From positions 1 to 38,397 of IMG/VR virus record IMGVR_UViG_3300042876_001059: 38,397 nucleotides of DNA; one strand, 5' to 3'. A model generated the notes under the pieces. That model saw nothing but the letters and a program-made list of their open reading frames with translations. It searched no databases and was not told the origin of the DNA. The translations under genes were made by a program, and so were the position numbers. Source of the DNA: a virus. Positions 15,655 through 25,200 of the stretch are shown here, in pieces; the stretch's first letter is position 1; every line of letters starts with the position of its first letter.

Positions 15655-16554
15655 GTGGCCATCAACGAGATCAGCACCCACTTCGTCAAGACCTTCGAGA
15701 GCAACGCGCTGCACCTGGTGCAGCAGAAGACCTCGAAGCTCCGCCGGACCGTGACCGAGAAGCGGCCCGGCCCCACCGACAAGCACAGCTTCCGCGTCAT
15801 CGCCGCCCGCGGCGCCATGACGGACCGCGCCAACGTCGGCGCCGTCGCCGGGAAGCGCACCGCGACGCCCTACAGCGACACGGTCTTCAACGACCGCGTG
15901 TGCGGCTCGACCCGCAAGGGCACCGCGGACAGCTTCTCCCGCGCCGAGGCGCAGCGCATGCTCGAGGACCCGCAGTCGGCCCTGCTGGCCAGCATGACCA
16001 AGCAGGTCGGCCGCACCTTCGACGACGTCATCATCGCGGCCCTCTTCGCCAACGCCCTGGACTCCCTGGGCACGGTGAACGCCCACCCGGCCGCCAGCCA
16101 GCTCGGCGGCGCGGCCATCGCGCCCTCCTTCGCCCTGGTCCGCCAGGTGCGCGAGACCGCCCTCGAGAAGGAGATCGACCCCGACGAGGAGATGTTCTTC
16201 GTGGTGTCGCCCAACTTCGTCACCACCCTGCTCGACGACCCGAAGGCCACCTCCTTCGACTACGCCAACGCCAAGGCGCTGATGTCGGGCGGCCTGGTCC
16301 AGGGCTGGATGGGCTTCACCTGGATCACCTCCAACCGGCTCACCAAGCCGGTGGTGGGCCCGCCGGCGCAGGTCTACGGCGCCGCCTACACCCGGGACGC
16401 CGTCGGCCTCCTGGTGCTGGACGACGTGCACGCCGAGGTGGGCAAGGACCCCGGCGCCTGGTTCGACACCTCCATCCAGCTCGAGTGCGACATCGGGGCG
16501 GTCCGCATCCAGGACGAGAAGGTGCTCCGGGTGCACTACCTCGAGACCAACTAG
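15655..16554 (+). CDS. Major capsid protein
   Basis: 299 aa, forms the icosahedral shell. The pattern AINEISTHFVKTFESNALHLVQQKTSKLRRTV at the start, SFRVIAARGAM, a central helix with DPQSALLASMTKQVGRTFDDVIIAALF, and a late FVVSPNFVTTLLDD plus GFTWITSNRL match the Phage_capsid_2-type coat proteins of podoviruses. GTG start at 15655 is supported by AGGAGG ten bases upstream. The gene has its own promoter-like element upstream and a strong hairpin downstream, so it can be a separate transcription unit. Position before tail-tube genes also fits. Confidence 0.87.
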   Translation: MAINEISTHFVKTFESNALHLVQQKTSKLRRTVTEKRPGPTDKHSFRVIAARGAMTDRANVGAVAGKRTATPYSDTVFNDRVCGSTRKGTADSFSRAEAQRMLEDPQSALLASMTKQVGRTFDDVIIAALFANALDSLGTVNAHPAASQLGGAAIAPSFALVRQVRETALEKEIDPDEEMFFVVSPNFVTTLLDDPKATSFDYANAKALMSGGLVQGWMGFTWITSNRLTKPVVGPPAQVYGAAYTRDAVGLLVLDDVHAEVGKDPGAWFDTSIQLECDIGAVRIQDEKVLRVHYLETN

Positions 16555-16564
16555 CAGCACGCTG

Positions 16565-16610
16565 GCGCCCAGGGCCGGGCGGCCCCCTTCCTCCGCCCGG
16601 CCCTGGGCGC
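16565..16610 (+). terminator. Strong hairpin after the capsid gene
   Basis: Perfect 18-bp inverted repeat (16565-16582 with 16593-16610, arm GCGCCCAGGGCCGGGCGG) around a 10-base loop, lying 11 bases after the capsid stop. No T-run follows, so it may be a partial terminator or an mRNA 3'-end stabiliser. It parallels the terminator that follows the T7 capsid gene. Confidence 0.7.
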
Positions 16611-16630
16611 TGGTCCTCACCGGAGCCAAC

Positions 16631-17065
16631 ATGCGCCGCCTCGCCCTCGCCTCCCTCCTCGCCGCCCTGGCCCTCGTCCCCGAGCTCGGCTCGGCGCAGG
16701 TCGCCACGAACCCGGCCGTCTCCTGGGCCATCCAGCACCAGCCCGCCGCGGCCGCCGCGGCCACCATCAGCAGGGCAGCGGTGGCCGGGGTGCGGCACGT
16801 GGCCACCAGCGTCACGGTGTGCCTCACCGCCACCGCCGCGCAGACCGGCCTGGCCTTCAACCTGCGCGACGGCGCCACCGGGGCCGGCACCATCCTCTGG
16901 ACGGTGAAGCTCTCCGGGGCGGCCTCGACCAACGCCTGCGTGGCGCTGCCGGTGCACATCGCCGGGAGCCCCAACACCGCCATGACGCTCGAGAGCGCGA
17001 GCGCCCCGGCGGCCACCAACTTCGCCACCGTGGCCCTCACCGGCTACGAGGTGGCCTTCCAGTAG
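16631..17065 (+). CDS. Signal-peptide-bearing protein next to capsid
   Basis: 144 aa. A textbook signal peptide (MRRLALASLLAALALVPELGSAQ, cleavage after about residue 22) precedes a Thr/Ala-rich beta-type domain. That domain has GVRHVATSVTV, AFNLRDGATGAGTILWTV and HIAGSPNTAMTLESASAP. The LRDGATGAGTILW and GSPNTAMTLE segments recur in small uncharacterised proteins of many phages, usually without a signal peptide. Place just after the capsid suggests a virion or decoration protein, but the signal predicts export from the cell, which conflicts. Two Cys could form a disulphide. Function unknown. Confidence 0.6.
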   Translation: MRRLALASLLAALALVPELGSAQVATNPAVSWAIQHQPAAAAAATISRAAVAGVRHVATSVTVCLTATAAQTGLAFNLRDGATGAGTILWTVKLSGAASTNACVALPVHIAGSPNTAMTLESASAPAATNFATVALTGYEVAFQ

Positions 17066-17077
17066 AGGGAGCCGACC

Positions 17078-17362
17078 ATGAAGCCGGGCTTCAACAACGA
17101 CGAGCTGCAGCAGCTGGTGAAGGACCTGAAGGCGGGCAAGAGCTGGGACGAGGTGGTGCGCGAGCGCTGCCACGTGCTGGACCCCGGCGTGCTCGAGGCC
17201 AGCGACTACAAGGCCTGGGCCCACCGCGAGGCCGGCATCGAGCTGGCCGAGGCCCCGCCGCCGCCCCCGCCGCCGCCGGAGGAGCCGGACCTCGAGGAGG
17301 AGCCGGAGCCGGAGCCGACGAACGAGCACGAGTCCCCCCGCGGTCGCCGCGGCAGGCGGTAG
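17078..17362 (+). CDS. Small acidic, proline-rich protein, 94 aa
   Basis: ATG at 17078 with AGGGAG upstream. The N-terminal half is a compact helical region (NNDELQQLVKDLKAGKSWDEVV, VLDPGVLEASDYKAWAHREAGI). A run of eight or so prolines, an acidic Glu/Pro stretch and a basic tail (GRRGRR) follow. The KDLKAGKSWDEVV segment resembles small head-completion or linker proteins in podovirus structural clusters, but no family is assigned. It lies between the capsid-proximal gene and the adaptor gene. Confidence 0.5.
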   Translation: MKPGFNNDELQQLVKDLKAGKSWDEVVRERCHVLDPGVLEASDYKAWAHREAGIELAEAPPPPPPPPEEPDLEEEPEPEPTNEHESPRGRRGRR

Positions 17363-17374
17363 CCCGGAGGCCCG

Positions 17375-17944
17375 GTGGCGTCGGTCATCGAGATCTGCAA
17401 CGCGGCGCTGGCCCGCCTGGCGGTGGCCCGCATCACCTCGCTCGAGGACGCCTCGAGGGCGGCGGAGCTCTGCACCGACCTCTACCCGATCTGCCGCGAC
17501 AAGGTGCTGGAGGCCGCCCGGCCCCGCTTCGCCAGCGTGCGCCGGACCGTGGCGGCTGACGCGGCCGCGCCGGACTGGGGCTACACCAACCGCTTCGCCC
17601 TGCCGGCCACCTGCGTCGCGGTCCTCGAGGCGTGGGAGGGCGACCTGCCGCTCGAGGACTGGCAGGCCGAGGGCGGCTACGTCCTGGCCAACGCGGTGGG
17701 CCCGCTGCGCCTGCGGTGCGTCGACCAGGTCGCCGACCCCGGCCGCTTCTCCCCGGGCTTCGTCGACGCCCTGGTGACCTACCTGGCGCACCGGCTCTGC
17801 GTCCCGCTGACCGAGAACCGCTCCCTCGCCACCGACCTCTGGACCGAGTACCAGGTGGCGCTGAAGGCCTCGAAAGCCGCCGACAACCTGCAGGGCTCCG
17901 GCCGCACGACCACCAGCTCCTGGCTGGCCCGCTCGAGGGGGTAG
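17375..17944 (+). CDS. Tail tubular protein A-like head-tail adaptor
   Basis: 189 aa, forms the ring joining portal and nozzle (as T7 gp11). GTG start with GGAGG just upstream. The N-terminus (SVIEICNAALARLAVARITSLED then AAELCTDLYPICRDKVLEAARPRFA) and the WGYTNRFALPATCVAVL segment are the recognised pattern of this adaptor family (N.AL..LG..RI.SL.D.S..A..C...Y...RD..L....W.FA). The C-terminal helix (ALVTYLAHRLCVPLTEN) also fits. Length is typical. Followed after three bases by the nozzle gene, as in relatives. Confidence 0.85.
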   Translation: MASVIEICNAALARLAVARITSLEDASRAAELCTDLYPICRDKVLEAARPRFASVRRTVAADAAAPDWGYTNRFALPATCVAVLEAWEGDLPLEDWQAEGGYVLANAVGPLRLRCVDQVADPGRFSPGFVDALVTYLAHRLCVPLTENRSLATDLWTEYQVALKASKAADNLQGSGRTTTSSWLARSRG

Positions 17945-17947
17945 GGC

Positions 17948-20071
17948 GTGCCCACCGCCAACCCGGCCCAGCGCACCTTCGCCGCGGGCGAGCTCTCCCA
18001 CCGGATGCGGGGCCAGTTCGGCTCCGAGGTCTACGGGGCCGGGCTCGAGCTCTGCGAGAACTTCAAGGTCCTGCCCCAGGGACCCGTGCTGATGCGTCCG
18101 GGCAGCTGGGACGCCGCGGCCTGGCCGGAGGCGGACCAGCCGCGCCTCTTCGACTTCCGGGTGAGCGGCTCCGCCGAGGACTACGTCTTCGCGGTCGGGG
18201 AGACGAAGGCCCGGCTCTACTCGAAGACCGACGGCCTGGTGGGCTTCCACCCCAACCTGATCAAGAACGGCCACTTCGACAGCCCCTTCGCCGTCTTCTG
18301 GACCCTTAACGGCGGCCTGACCGGTGACGGGTTCCTCGAGGAGGATGGGCGGGACCCGGCCCAGTTCTGGGCCACCCAGGCGGTGCCCACCATCGCCGGG
18401 CACACCTACGCCCTGTCCTTCCGAAGCCGCTACAACGGGGAGGCGGCCGGCTTCCAGCCGAGGTGGGATGTGCTCGCCAACGGCGCAGCGGTGGGCTCCG
18501 CGGCGATGGTATCGGGCGCGGACTGGAGGCTGCACGAGTTCACCTTCGTGGGCACCGGCGCGCCGGTCAGCCTGCGCTTCGAGGCCTTCTCCTCGACCCC
18601 CGGCATCGTGCTGCTGCTCGATGACGTCGTGGTCTACGACCAGGACGGCGCGCTCGTCACGGAACTGGACACCCCGTGGTCGGCGGCCCAGCTGGCCGAG
18701 GTGCAGTATTCGGCCGAGCTGGCCAACGGCCGGGCCTACTTCGTCCACCGGAACGTGCACCCCTGGGTGCTGCACATGGTGCGGCCCGGGGTCATCGACT
18801 GGCACAACTGGTATTCGGACCCCGAGCAGCCGTGGGCGGCCGACAACTGGCCGGGGGTCGTCGAGGCGGGGTTCCAGGGGCGCCTCTGGCTCGGGAGCAC
18901 CCCCAGCGACCCTCACACCCTGTGGGGGTCCAAGAGCGGGAACCCGACGACCTTCAGCCTCGGCACCGGGACGCCGGCGGATGGCATCTCGGTCATCATC
19001 TCGACGAAGGGGCGGCTGGAGTGGATCCAGGGCCAGCGGGTCCTGATGATCGGCTCCGAGGCCGCCGAGCACATCGCCACCGGCAGCGGCAACCTCATCT
19101 CGCAGACCGACATCGACGTGCAGGACGCCAGCGGGTTCGGATCGGCGCCGCTGCAGGCGCGCCACATCGGCGACCAGGTGCTCTTCGTTACGTCGGACCG
19201 GCGGAAGGTGCGCGCCCTCGACTACAGCTGGGAGAAGCAGGCCTGGTTCTCGAAGGCCATCACCTGGCACGCCGAGGACCTCATCGACTCGGACATCGTC
19301 GAGCTGCACTTCGCCCGGTCGCCGGACCCGACCATCCTGGTCGTGCTGGCCTCCGGGGCCCTGCGCGCGTGCACGTACGACCGGGGCGCCGGGGTGGCGG
19401 CCTGGTACCGGGTCGAGCTGGCCTCCGGCCTGGTGCGGTCCGCCTGCGTGGCTCGGACGGCGGTCGGGGACGAGCTCTGGCTCTCGATGGAGCGGGGCGG
19501 GGCGGCGCACATCGAGCGCCTGCCGCTGCACGAGTCCGGGGTGGGCTACTTCGACGCGGCTCATTCCGGCGCGGTGTCGGCCCACACCCCCTTCCCCGGT
19601 GACCCGGCCGTGGCACGCATCTTCGGCCTGAACCACCTCGAGGGGCTGACCGTGGGGCTGCTCATCGACGGTGAGCTGCGCGACGACCTGGTGGTGGCCG
19701 GGGGCGTGCTGGCGCTGCCCGCGGAGGACATCGGGCGGGCCTACCAGGTGGGGCTGCGCTACCAGGCGACGATGCGCACCATGCCGCTCGAGGGCGGGGC
19801 GCCGGCCGGCACGTCCCAGGCGGCCCGCCGCCGCTGGGCGAACATCTGCCTGCGGCTCAACGCCTCGGCCATCCCCCTCGTCAACGGGGAGCGGGCGCCG
19901 GAGCGCCTGCCCGGCACCCCGCTGGACTCGCCCACCGATCTACTGACCGGCGACGTCATCGTGCGCCGCTCCGACTGGGAGGACGACGGCCGGGTGACCA
20001 TCAAGCAGGACCTGCCCTTCAGGACCGAGGTCCTGGCCATCTTCGGCACGGTGCAGGTCAATCAGGTGTAG
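17948..20071 (+). CDS. Tail tubular protein B / nozzle with inserted lectin-like domain
   Basis: 707 aa, the nozzle that seals and opens the tail tube. The start ANPAQRTFAAGELSHRMRGQ, then YGAGLELCENFKVLPQGPVLMRPG and YVFAVGETKARLYS, are the canonical N-terminal blade of this family. The chain then diverges at about residues 99-233 (LIKNGHFDSP through VSLRFEAF and VLLLDDVVVYD), which looks like a carbohydrate-binding jelly roll of the CBM4/9 type. It resumes with the canonical ELDTPWSAAQLAEVQYSAEL and HPWVLH. Later WSGSxNxxxF-type SKSGNPTTFS and TDRRKVRALDYSW-like blocks follow. Insertion of a glycan-binding module at this point is inference from pattern. Confidence 0.82.
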   Translation: MPTANPAQRTFAAGELSHRMRGQFGSEVYGAGLELCENFKVLPQGPVLMRPGSWDAAAWPEADQPRLFDFRVSGSAEDYVFAVGETKARLYSKTDGLVGFHPNLIKNGHFDSPFAVFWTLNGGLTGDGFLEEDGRDPAQFWATQAVPTIAGHTYALSFRSRYNGEAAGFQPRWDVLANGAAVGSAAMVSGADWRLHEFTFVGTGAPVSLRFEAFSSTPGIVLLLDDVVVYDQDGALVTELDTPWSAAQLAEVQYSAELANGRAYFVHRNVHPWVLHMVRPGVIDWHNWYSDPEQPWAADNWPGVVEAGFQGRLWLGSTPSDPHTLWGSKSGNPTTFSLGTGTPADGISVIISTKGRLEWIQGQRVLMIGSEAAEHIATGSGNLISQTDIDVQDASGFGSAPLQARHIGDQVLFVTSDRRKVRALDYSWEKQAWFSKAITWHAEDLIDSDIVELHFARSPDPTILVVLASGALRACTYDRGAGVAAWYRVELASGLVRSACVARTAVGDELWLSMERGGAAHIERLPLHESGVGYFDAAHSGAVSAHTPFPGDPAVARIFGLNHLEGLTVGLLIDGELRDDLVVAGGVLALPAEDIGRAYQVGLRYQATMRTMPLEGGAPAGTSQAARRRWANICLRLNASAIPLVNGERAPERLPGTPLDSPTDLLTGDVIVRRSDWEDDGRVTIKQDLPFRTEVLAIFGTVQVNQV

Positions 20072-20080
20072 GGGGCGCCC

Positions 20081-20455
20081 GTGGATCCGTTCCTCATCTC
20101 GCTGGGCCTGCAGGGCGTCTCGGCCGTCGGGTCGTGGTGGTCGAAGCAGGCCGGGGCCGAGCAGGTCGACGCCAACACCGCCGAGTCGGTGCGGCGCTTC
20201 AAGGCACAGGCGGCGATGGAGCTGGGGGCCGCGAAGGCCGCCGGCGCGGCCTCCGGCGTCGAGTCCGACTCCGCCTCGCTCAACAACGTCGTTGGGAGGA
20301 TGGCGACCGAATACAAGCGCCAGGCCGACCTGCTGCTCCGCGCCGGCGACATCCAGTCCTCCGCCATCTCCCAGGCGGGCACCTTCGGCCTCCTCGGTGA
20401 CCTCGGCGGCGCGATCTTCAGCTACGGCCGCAACGCCGGCTGGGGCAAGGGGTAG
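20081..20455 (+). CDS. Internal virion (ejection) protein, gp14-like
   Basis: 124 aa, GTG start. Small Ala/Gly-rich protein with an N-terminal hydrophobic stretch (PFLISLGLQGVSAVGSWW), a helical middle and C-terminal IFSYGRNAGW. This size and composition, plus position between nozzle and two large ejection proteins, match the smallest of the three podovirus internal core proteins (T7 gp14), which inserts in the outer membrane on ejection. The internal VRRFKAQAAMELGAAKAAG and YKRQADLLLRAGD segments look like the paired helices of that group. Sequence similarity is not diagnostic. Confidence 0.62.
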   Translation: MDPFLISLGLQGVSAVGSWWSKQAGAEQVDANTAESVRRFKAQAAMELGAAKAAGAASGVESDSASLNNVVGRMATEYKRQADLLLRAGDIQSSAISQAGTFGLLGDLGGAIFSYGRNAGWGKG

Positions 20456-20458
20456 AGC

Positions 20459-22222
20459 GTGAAGATCCCCGGCATCAACTACGGCGGCCCGGTCCCCTCG
20501 ACGTTGGGGGCCATCCAGGTGGTGGACGACGCCCAGCGGCGCGCCGCGGCGCAGATCTCCCAGGGCCTGGACGCCCTCGGCCAGGAGATGGTGCGCACCC
20601 AGAGCGAGCAGGCGGCGGTGAGGCTCCAGACCGGCCTGAAGGAGCTCGAGACGGAGATCGCCTCGACGCCCTACATGAGCGCCGAGCAGGTCCGGGAGCG
20701 GCTCGGCCCCGACTTCGAGAGCCTGCGGCCGGAGGTGCGGCAGGAGCTCACCCGCACGGCGCCGGACGGGACCACCGTCGACCGCCAGGACGTGCCCACC
20801 TGGATGGTGGCGGGGGCGCTCTACCAGCGGCGGGCGCGCGAGCTCCAGACCGACGCCGCCCAGAGCATCAGCTTCCCCGGCCACCGGTCGGAGTTCGAGC
20901 GGAAGGCCCAGCTCGAGGTGGCCGACGGCCAGCACCGGATGGTGGTCACCGCGGCGAAGGCGGCCATCGACGACCAGAAGGCGACCCAGAAGGCGACCGT
21001 GGCGCAGCTGGTGCGCCTGAAGGCCTACGACCAGGCGCTCGAGGCGGTGAACACCTCGAAGGCCTGGGAGCCCGGGGAGAAGGCGCAGCTGGTCGAGAGC
21101 GTGCTGGCGCAGAAGCAGGCCGACGAGGAGATCGAGGTGCCGCTCGCCGCGGCGACGGAGGCCGCCAAGGCGCGCCGGCCGAGCGGCGAGGTGGACGTGA
21201 AGCGGGCGCAGGCCATCCTCGACGGGACCGGGGGGCTCGACGCGAAGCAGCGGCTGCGGGCGCAGGCCATCCTGGACGACAAGGTGCGCCAGGCGGCGCA
21301 GGGCTACCAGCAGACCCTCGGCGACGTCATCCTGAAGGCGAAGGCGGCCTGGGAGAACGGCGACCCGGCGCGCGGGATCGCCCCCTACACGGACCCCAAC
21401 TCCTCGGTGCCGCAGGAGCTGCAGGGCTGGCTGCGCAACGCCCAGCACCCCGGCGGCCCGGACGCCTGGGAGCAGCTCCTCGGGTGGCACCAGGGCTACG
21501 TGAACCGGGACCGCGCCAACGCCCAGATCCCCACCCCGTCCCAGACGGCCCAGGCCGCCGAGCTCGAGGCGGACATCGTGCGCGAGACGCAGGCGGGCGG
21601 GCAGCTCTACCGGACCATGCCGGTGGGCGTCTTCGTGTCGCAGTGGGCCGGCCGGCTCACCGCGCCCCAGTTCGACAGGGTCTTCGGGCTCTTCCTGGCG
21701 GCCAACAAGAGCCAGCCCGGCGGCGCCGTCAACCTGGTCTCGGACAAGGCGGTGCTGATGTCGGTCATGCCGCCGGAGTGGCTGCCGGCGAAGCGGGCCG
21801 GCCGCGGCGGGCCGGACCCCGAGAAGCCCGAGACCTGGCCGGCCAACTCGAAGCCCTGGGCGGCCTGGACCGACCTCTCCGAGGCCTTCGACGGCTGGCT
21901 GCGCGCCAACCCCCAGGCCGACGCCAAGGCGAAGACGGCCGAGGCGCAGCGCCTGGTGGCCGAGCGGCTGGCCGAACAGCTCCGGGAGCGCAGCTCGAAG
22001 TGGGGCGCCCCGGCCACCATCACCGGCTTCGAGGCGCGCCGGCGCACCGACCTGGACCGGTCCAACTACGTGCCGGACGAGAGCTTCGAGCCCCCGGTGG
22101 TCCCCGGCGTGCCGCCGGCCGATCTGCCCGCCTACCAGAAGGCGCTGCGCGACCGGGGGATGAAGGCCACCGCGGCCAACGTGCTGGACCTCTGGAAGAA
22201 GGCCCACCCCGAGACGAGGTAG
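20459..22222 (+). CDS. Internal virion (ejection) protein, gp15-like
   Basis: 587 aa, almost wholly helical and Ala/Gln/Glu-rich. It begins IPGINYGGPVPSTLGAIQVVDDAQRRAAAQISQGLDALGQ, a start common in podovirus internal core proteins of this position. Long helices with regular charged faces continue to about residue 320. A more globular C-terminal half includes ITGFEARRRTDLDRSNYV and ends in PAYQKALRDRGMKATAANVLDLWKKAHP. By position it is the second ejection protein (T7 gp15), which lines the periplasmic channel. GTG start lies four bases after the previous stop and the large polyvalent gene follows after three bases. Confidence 0.68.
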   Translation: MKIPGINYGGPVPSTLGAIQVVDDAQRRAAAQISQGLDALGQEMVRTQSEQAAVRLQTGLKELETEIASTPYMSAEQVRERLGPDFESLRPEVRQELTRTAPDGTTVDRQDVPTWMVAGALYQRRARELQTDAAQSISFPGHRSEFERKAQLEVADGQHRMVVTAAKAAIDDQKATQKATVAQLVRLKAYDQALEAVNTSKAWEPGEKAQLVESVLAQKQADEEIEVPLAAATEAAKARRPSGEVDVKRAQAILDGTGGLDAKQRLRAQAILDDKVRQAAQGYQQTLGDVILKAKAAWENGDPARGIAPYTDPNSSVPQELQGWLRNAQHPGGPDAWEQLLGWHQGYVNRDRANAQIPTPSQTAQAAELEADIVRETQAGGQLYRTMPVGVFVSQWAGRLTAPQFDRVFGLFLAANKSQPGGAVNLVSDKAVLMSVMPPEWLPAKRAGRGGPDPEKPETWPANSKPWAAWTDLSEAFDGWLRANPQADAKAKTAEAQRLVAERLAEQLRERSSKWGAPATITGFEARRRTDLDRSNYVPDESFEPPVVPGVPPADLPAYQKALRDRGMKATAANVLDLWKKAHPETR

Positions 22223-22225
22223 AAC

Positions 22226-25200
22226 ATGGCGACCCTGGACGAGCTGGCGCAGCAGCTCGCGGACGAGCAGCGCCAGCGGGCGGACGAGGCCGCCGGCGCC
22301 AAGGCGCCAGACCTCGGCGCGCTCGCCGACAGCATGGTGCAGGAGCGGGCGGCCCGCAGGCAGGCGGACGTGGACCTCCTCCGCTTCCGGGACCAGCACT
22401 TCCCCGTCGAGCCGGCGCGGGCGGCGGACGCCCTGCGCATCGCGGCGGCCACCGGCCAGCAGCCGGAGTACGTGCTGAAGAACTTCGACGCCCTGGCCCC
22501 GAAGGTTAAGCCCTTCCTGGCGGCCGAGGTGGACTGGGACAAGGTCGCGCGAGAGCACCCTGACGTCTTCGGGGCGGTGCTGGATCCGGTGAAGGGGCCG
22601 GTCATCCGGGACGCGGTGGGCGAGCTCCAGGGCGTCTCCTGGGCCCTCACCGGGCGCTGGGAGAACCAGGACGTGGTGGTGAGCCCCGAGGACGCCGCCC
22701 GGAACCGGGCCGCCCTCGAGAACGTCTGGGGCGAGCCGGACCTCTCCGGCGCGCCGACGGAGGCCGGGCCGGCCACCGTCCGCCGCCAGGTGGCCCCCTC
22801 GGCGGTGGGCCGCGCGGCGGAGCGCGGGGTGCAGCAGCAGGAGTACGTCCGCCGGACCTTCGAGGCGGCGACCGGGCAGGCCCAGCCGGGCAACGAGCAG
22901 CGGCTCCAGGACCTCGAGGAGCTGGCCACCGCGGACGTGGGCGCCGACTCGGCGCTGGCGCGGGGCGTACTGGCGCCGGTGGAGATGGCCCCCTACCTCG
23001 CCGGCCGCATCCTGGCGGGCCAGGCGGGCCGGCTGGTGACGGCGGGCATCGGCGCGGCCGTCGGCGCCCTGGCGGGCACCTTCGTGGAGCCTCTCGGCGG
23101 CACGGCGCTGGGCGCGGCGGAGGGCGCGGCCTTCGGCTACGGCGTGGCCGGGCCCGCGGCGGACTACGTGGCCGGGGTGGGCTGGGACACCTACCAGACG
23201 GTGGGCCCGCTCTACCGGCAGCTGACCCAGCTCCGCGACGAGAACGGGGCCCAGCTGCTCACCGACGAGGAGGCGCGCCGGTGGGCCTTCGGGGGCTCGG
23301 CGCTCACCTCGGCGCTGACGGCCGGCCTGGGGGCCAAGTTCGTGCGGGGCGTCGAGGGGGCGCTGGTGCGCCAGACCGAGACGGCCCTGGGGAAGGCGCT
23401 GGCGCAGCGCACGGTGGTCCAGGCCATGAAGGACCTGGCGCGGGAGGGCGGGTCGCACCTGGCCTCCGGCGCGCTCATGCTGGCGGTCCAGAACGCCGGC
23501 ATGGCGGTGACCACCGAGGCGGCCGCGGCGAACTCGAGCTCGCACGAGTTCAGCTGGAGCCGGGTGGGCCGGTCGGCCCTCGAGGGCCTCGAGGCGGGGG
23601 TGCGCGACCTCTGGCTGCTCTCCTTCTGGGGCCCGGGCCGGAAGTTCATCGGCGACGTGGGCCTGGCGGTGGAGAGCCGGCGGGCCGCCCACCAGGTCGA
23701 GCGGTTCGTGGACGCCCTCGACGCGGCCCAGCGGAAGGTGCCCGAGTCGGGCCACACGGTGCTCGACCAGGTGGTGAGCCGCCTGGCTCAGGCCAAGGGC
23801 GGGGATCGCCCCCTGCGCGAGCTCTACTTCCGCAAGGAGGCCTGGGACGCCTTCGCGCAGAAGCTGGGCGTGGACCCCGGGCAGCTCGCCGGCGAGGTCC
23901 TGGGGGACGGGGGGAAGGGCTACGGCGAGGTGCAGCTGCACGGCGGCGACGTGGTGGTGCCCGTCGCCCGCGCCCGCCGGCTGCTGCGCGGCGACAAGGC
24001 GGCCCTGGACTTCGTGAAGCAGGAGGGGCGCGCCGCGCCGGAGCTGAAGAGCGCCCGCGAGGTGGTCCAGGACCAGGTCGACCAGCTCAACCGGATGCGG
24101 GCGGCGGCCGAGACCCCGGACGCGGTGAAGCAGCGGCAGGCGATCTTCGAGGCCATCCGGGGCCGGGCGCTGGCGGCGAAGGAGAACCCCCAGCGCGCCG
24201 CGGACCTGGCGCGGCAGTTCGCCGACGCGGCGGCCGCGGTGGGCGCCCGCCTGGGCGTCCCGCCGGCCGAAGCGGCGGCGATGATGGGGATCGGGCGCCT
24301 GCGCATCGTGGGCGGCCCATCCGAGAAGGTCGCCCGGCTGCGCCAGGAGCGCGCCGCGGCGGCCGCCATGCCGGACATCCTGGGCCTGCTCTCGGCGGAG
24401 AGCCAGGAGCGGATCCGCGTGGCGCTGGGCTCCATCGACCGGTCGAGCGCCCAGGGCCAGGCCATCGCCGAGCTGGCCGCCGGCGCCTACCGGCACCCGG
24501 TGACCGGCCTCCCGAACCGGCTCGCCTTCGAGGAGAGCGCGCGGGCGGCCCGCCCGGGGCAGGTCTTCATCTCCGCCGACATGGCGGGCCTGAAGGCCAT
24601 CAACGACGCCTTCGGCCACGAGGCCGGGGACCGGGCCCTGCGGACCTTCTCCGAGGCCTGGGCGCAGGCCCTGCGCGAGGTGGGGGGCCAGCCGGCGCAC
24701 ACCGGCGGCGACGAGTTCATGGCGGTTGTCCCGCGCGCCGCGGCGCGGCAGGCGGTCGACCGCGCCATCGCCATCCTGCAGGCCAAGGAGCCCCTGCTGA
24801 CCCGGGCCGACCTGGCGCAGCTGAAGGGCGAGCTCCGGGCGCAGGCGGAGGCCTGGTGGCCGGCGGGGGGCGACTTCAAGGTGTCCGCCCGCTTCGGCAT
24901 CGGCCCCACCCCCAAGACGGCCGACGCCGCCGAGCTGGTGGCGCGGCAGGCCCAGATCGCCAAGCACGGCGACATCCGGGCGGGGAAGAGCACCCAGGGC
25001 CACGGGGAGAGCTTCGTCCACGACGCCTTCGACCCGGCCAGCCCGGTGCGCGCCGCGGCCGAGGCGGCCTCCGCCAGGCGCCTTGCCGACTGGCAGGCGA
25101 CGCACCCCGGCCAGGAGGCCCTCGCCGAGGTGGAGCCGGGCGCGGTGGTGGGCACCCGGGCCGCCCTGGGCCAGGGGGAGCACGGCTCCCTCGAGGTGGT

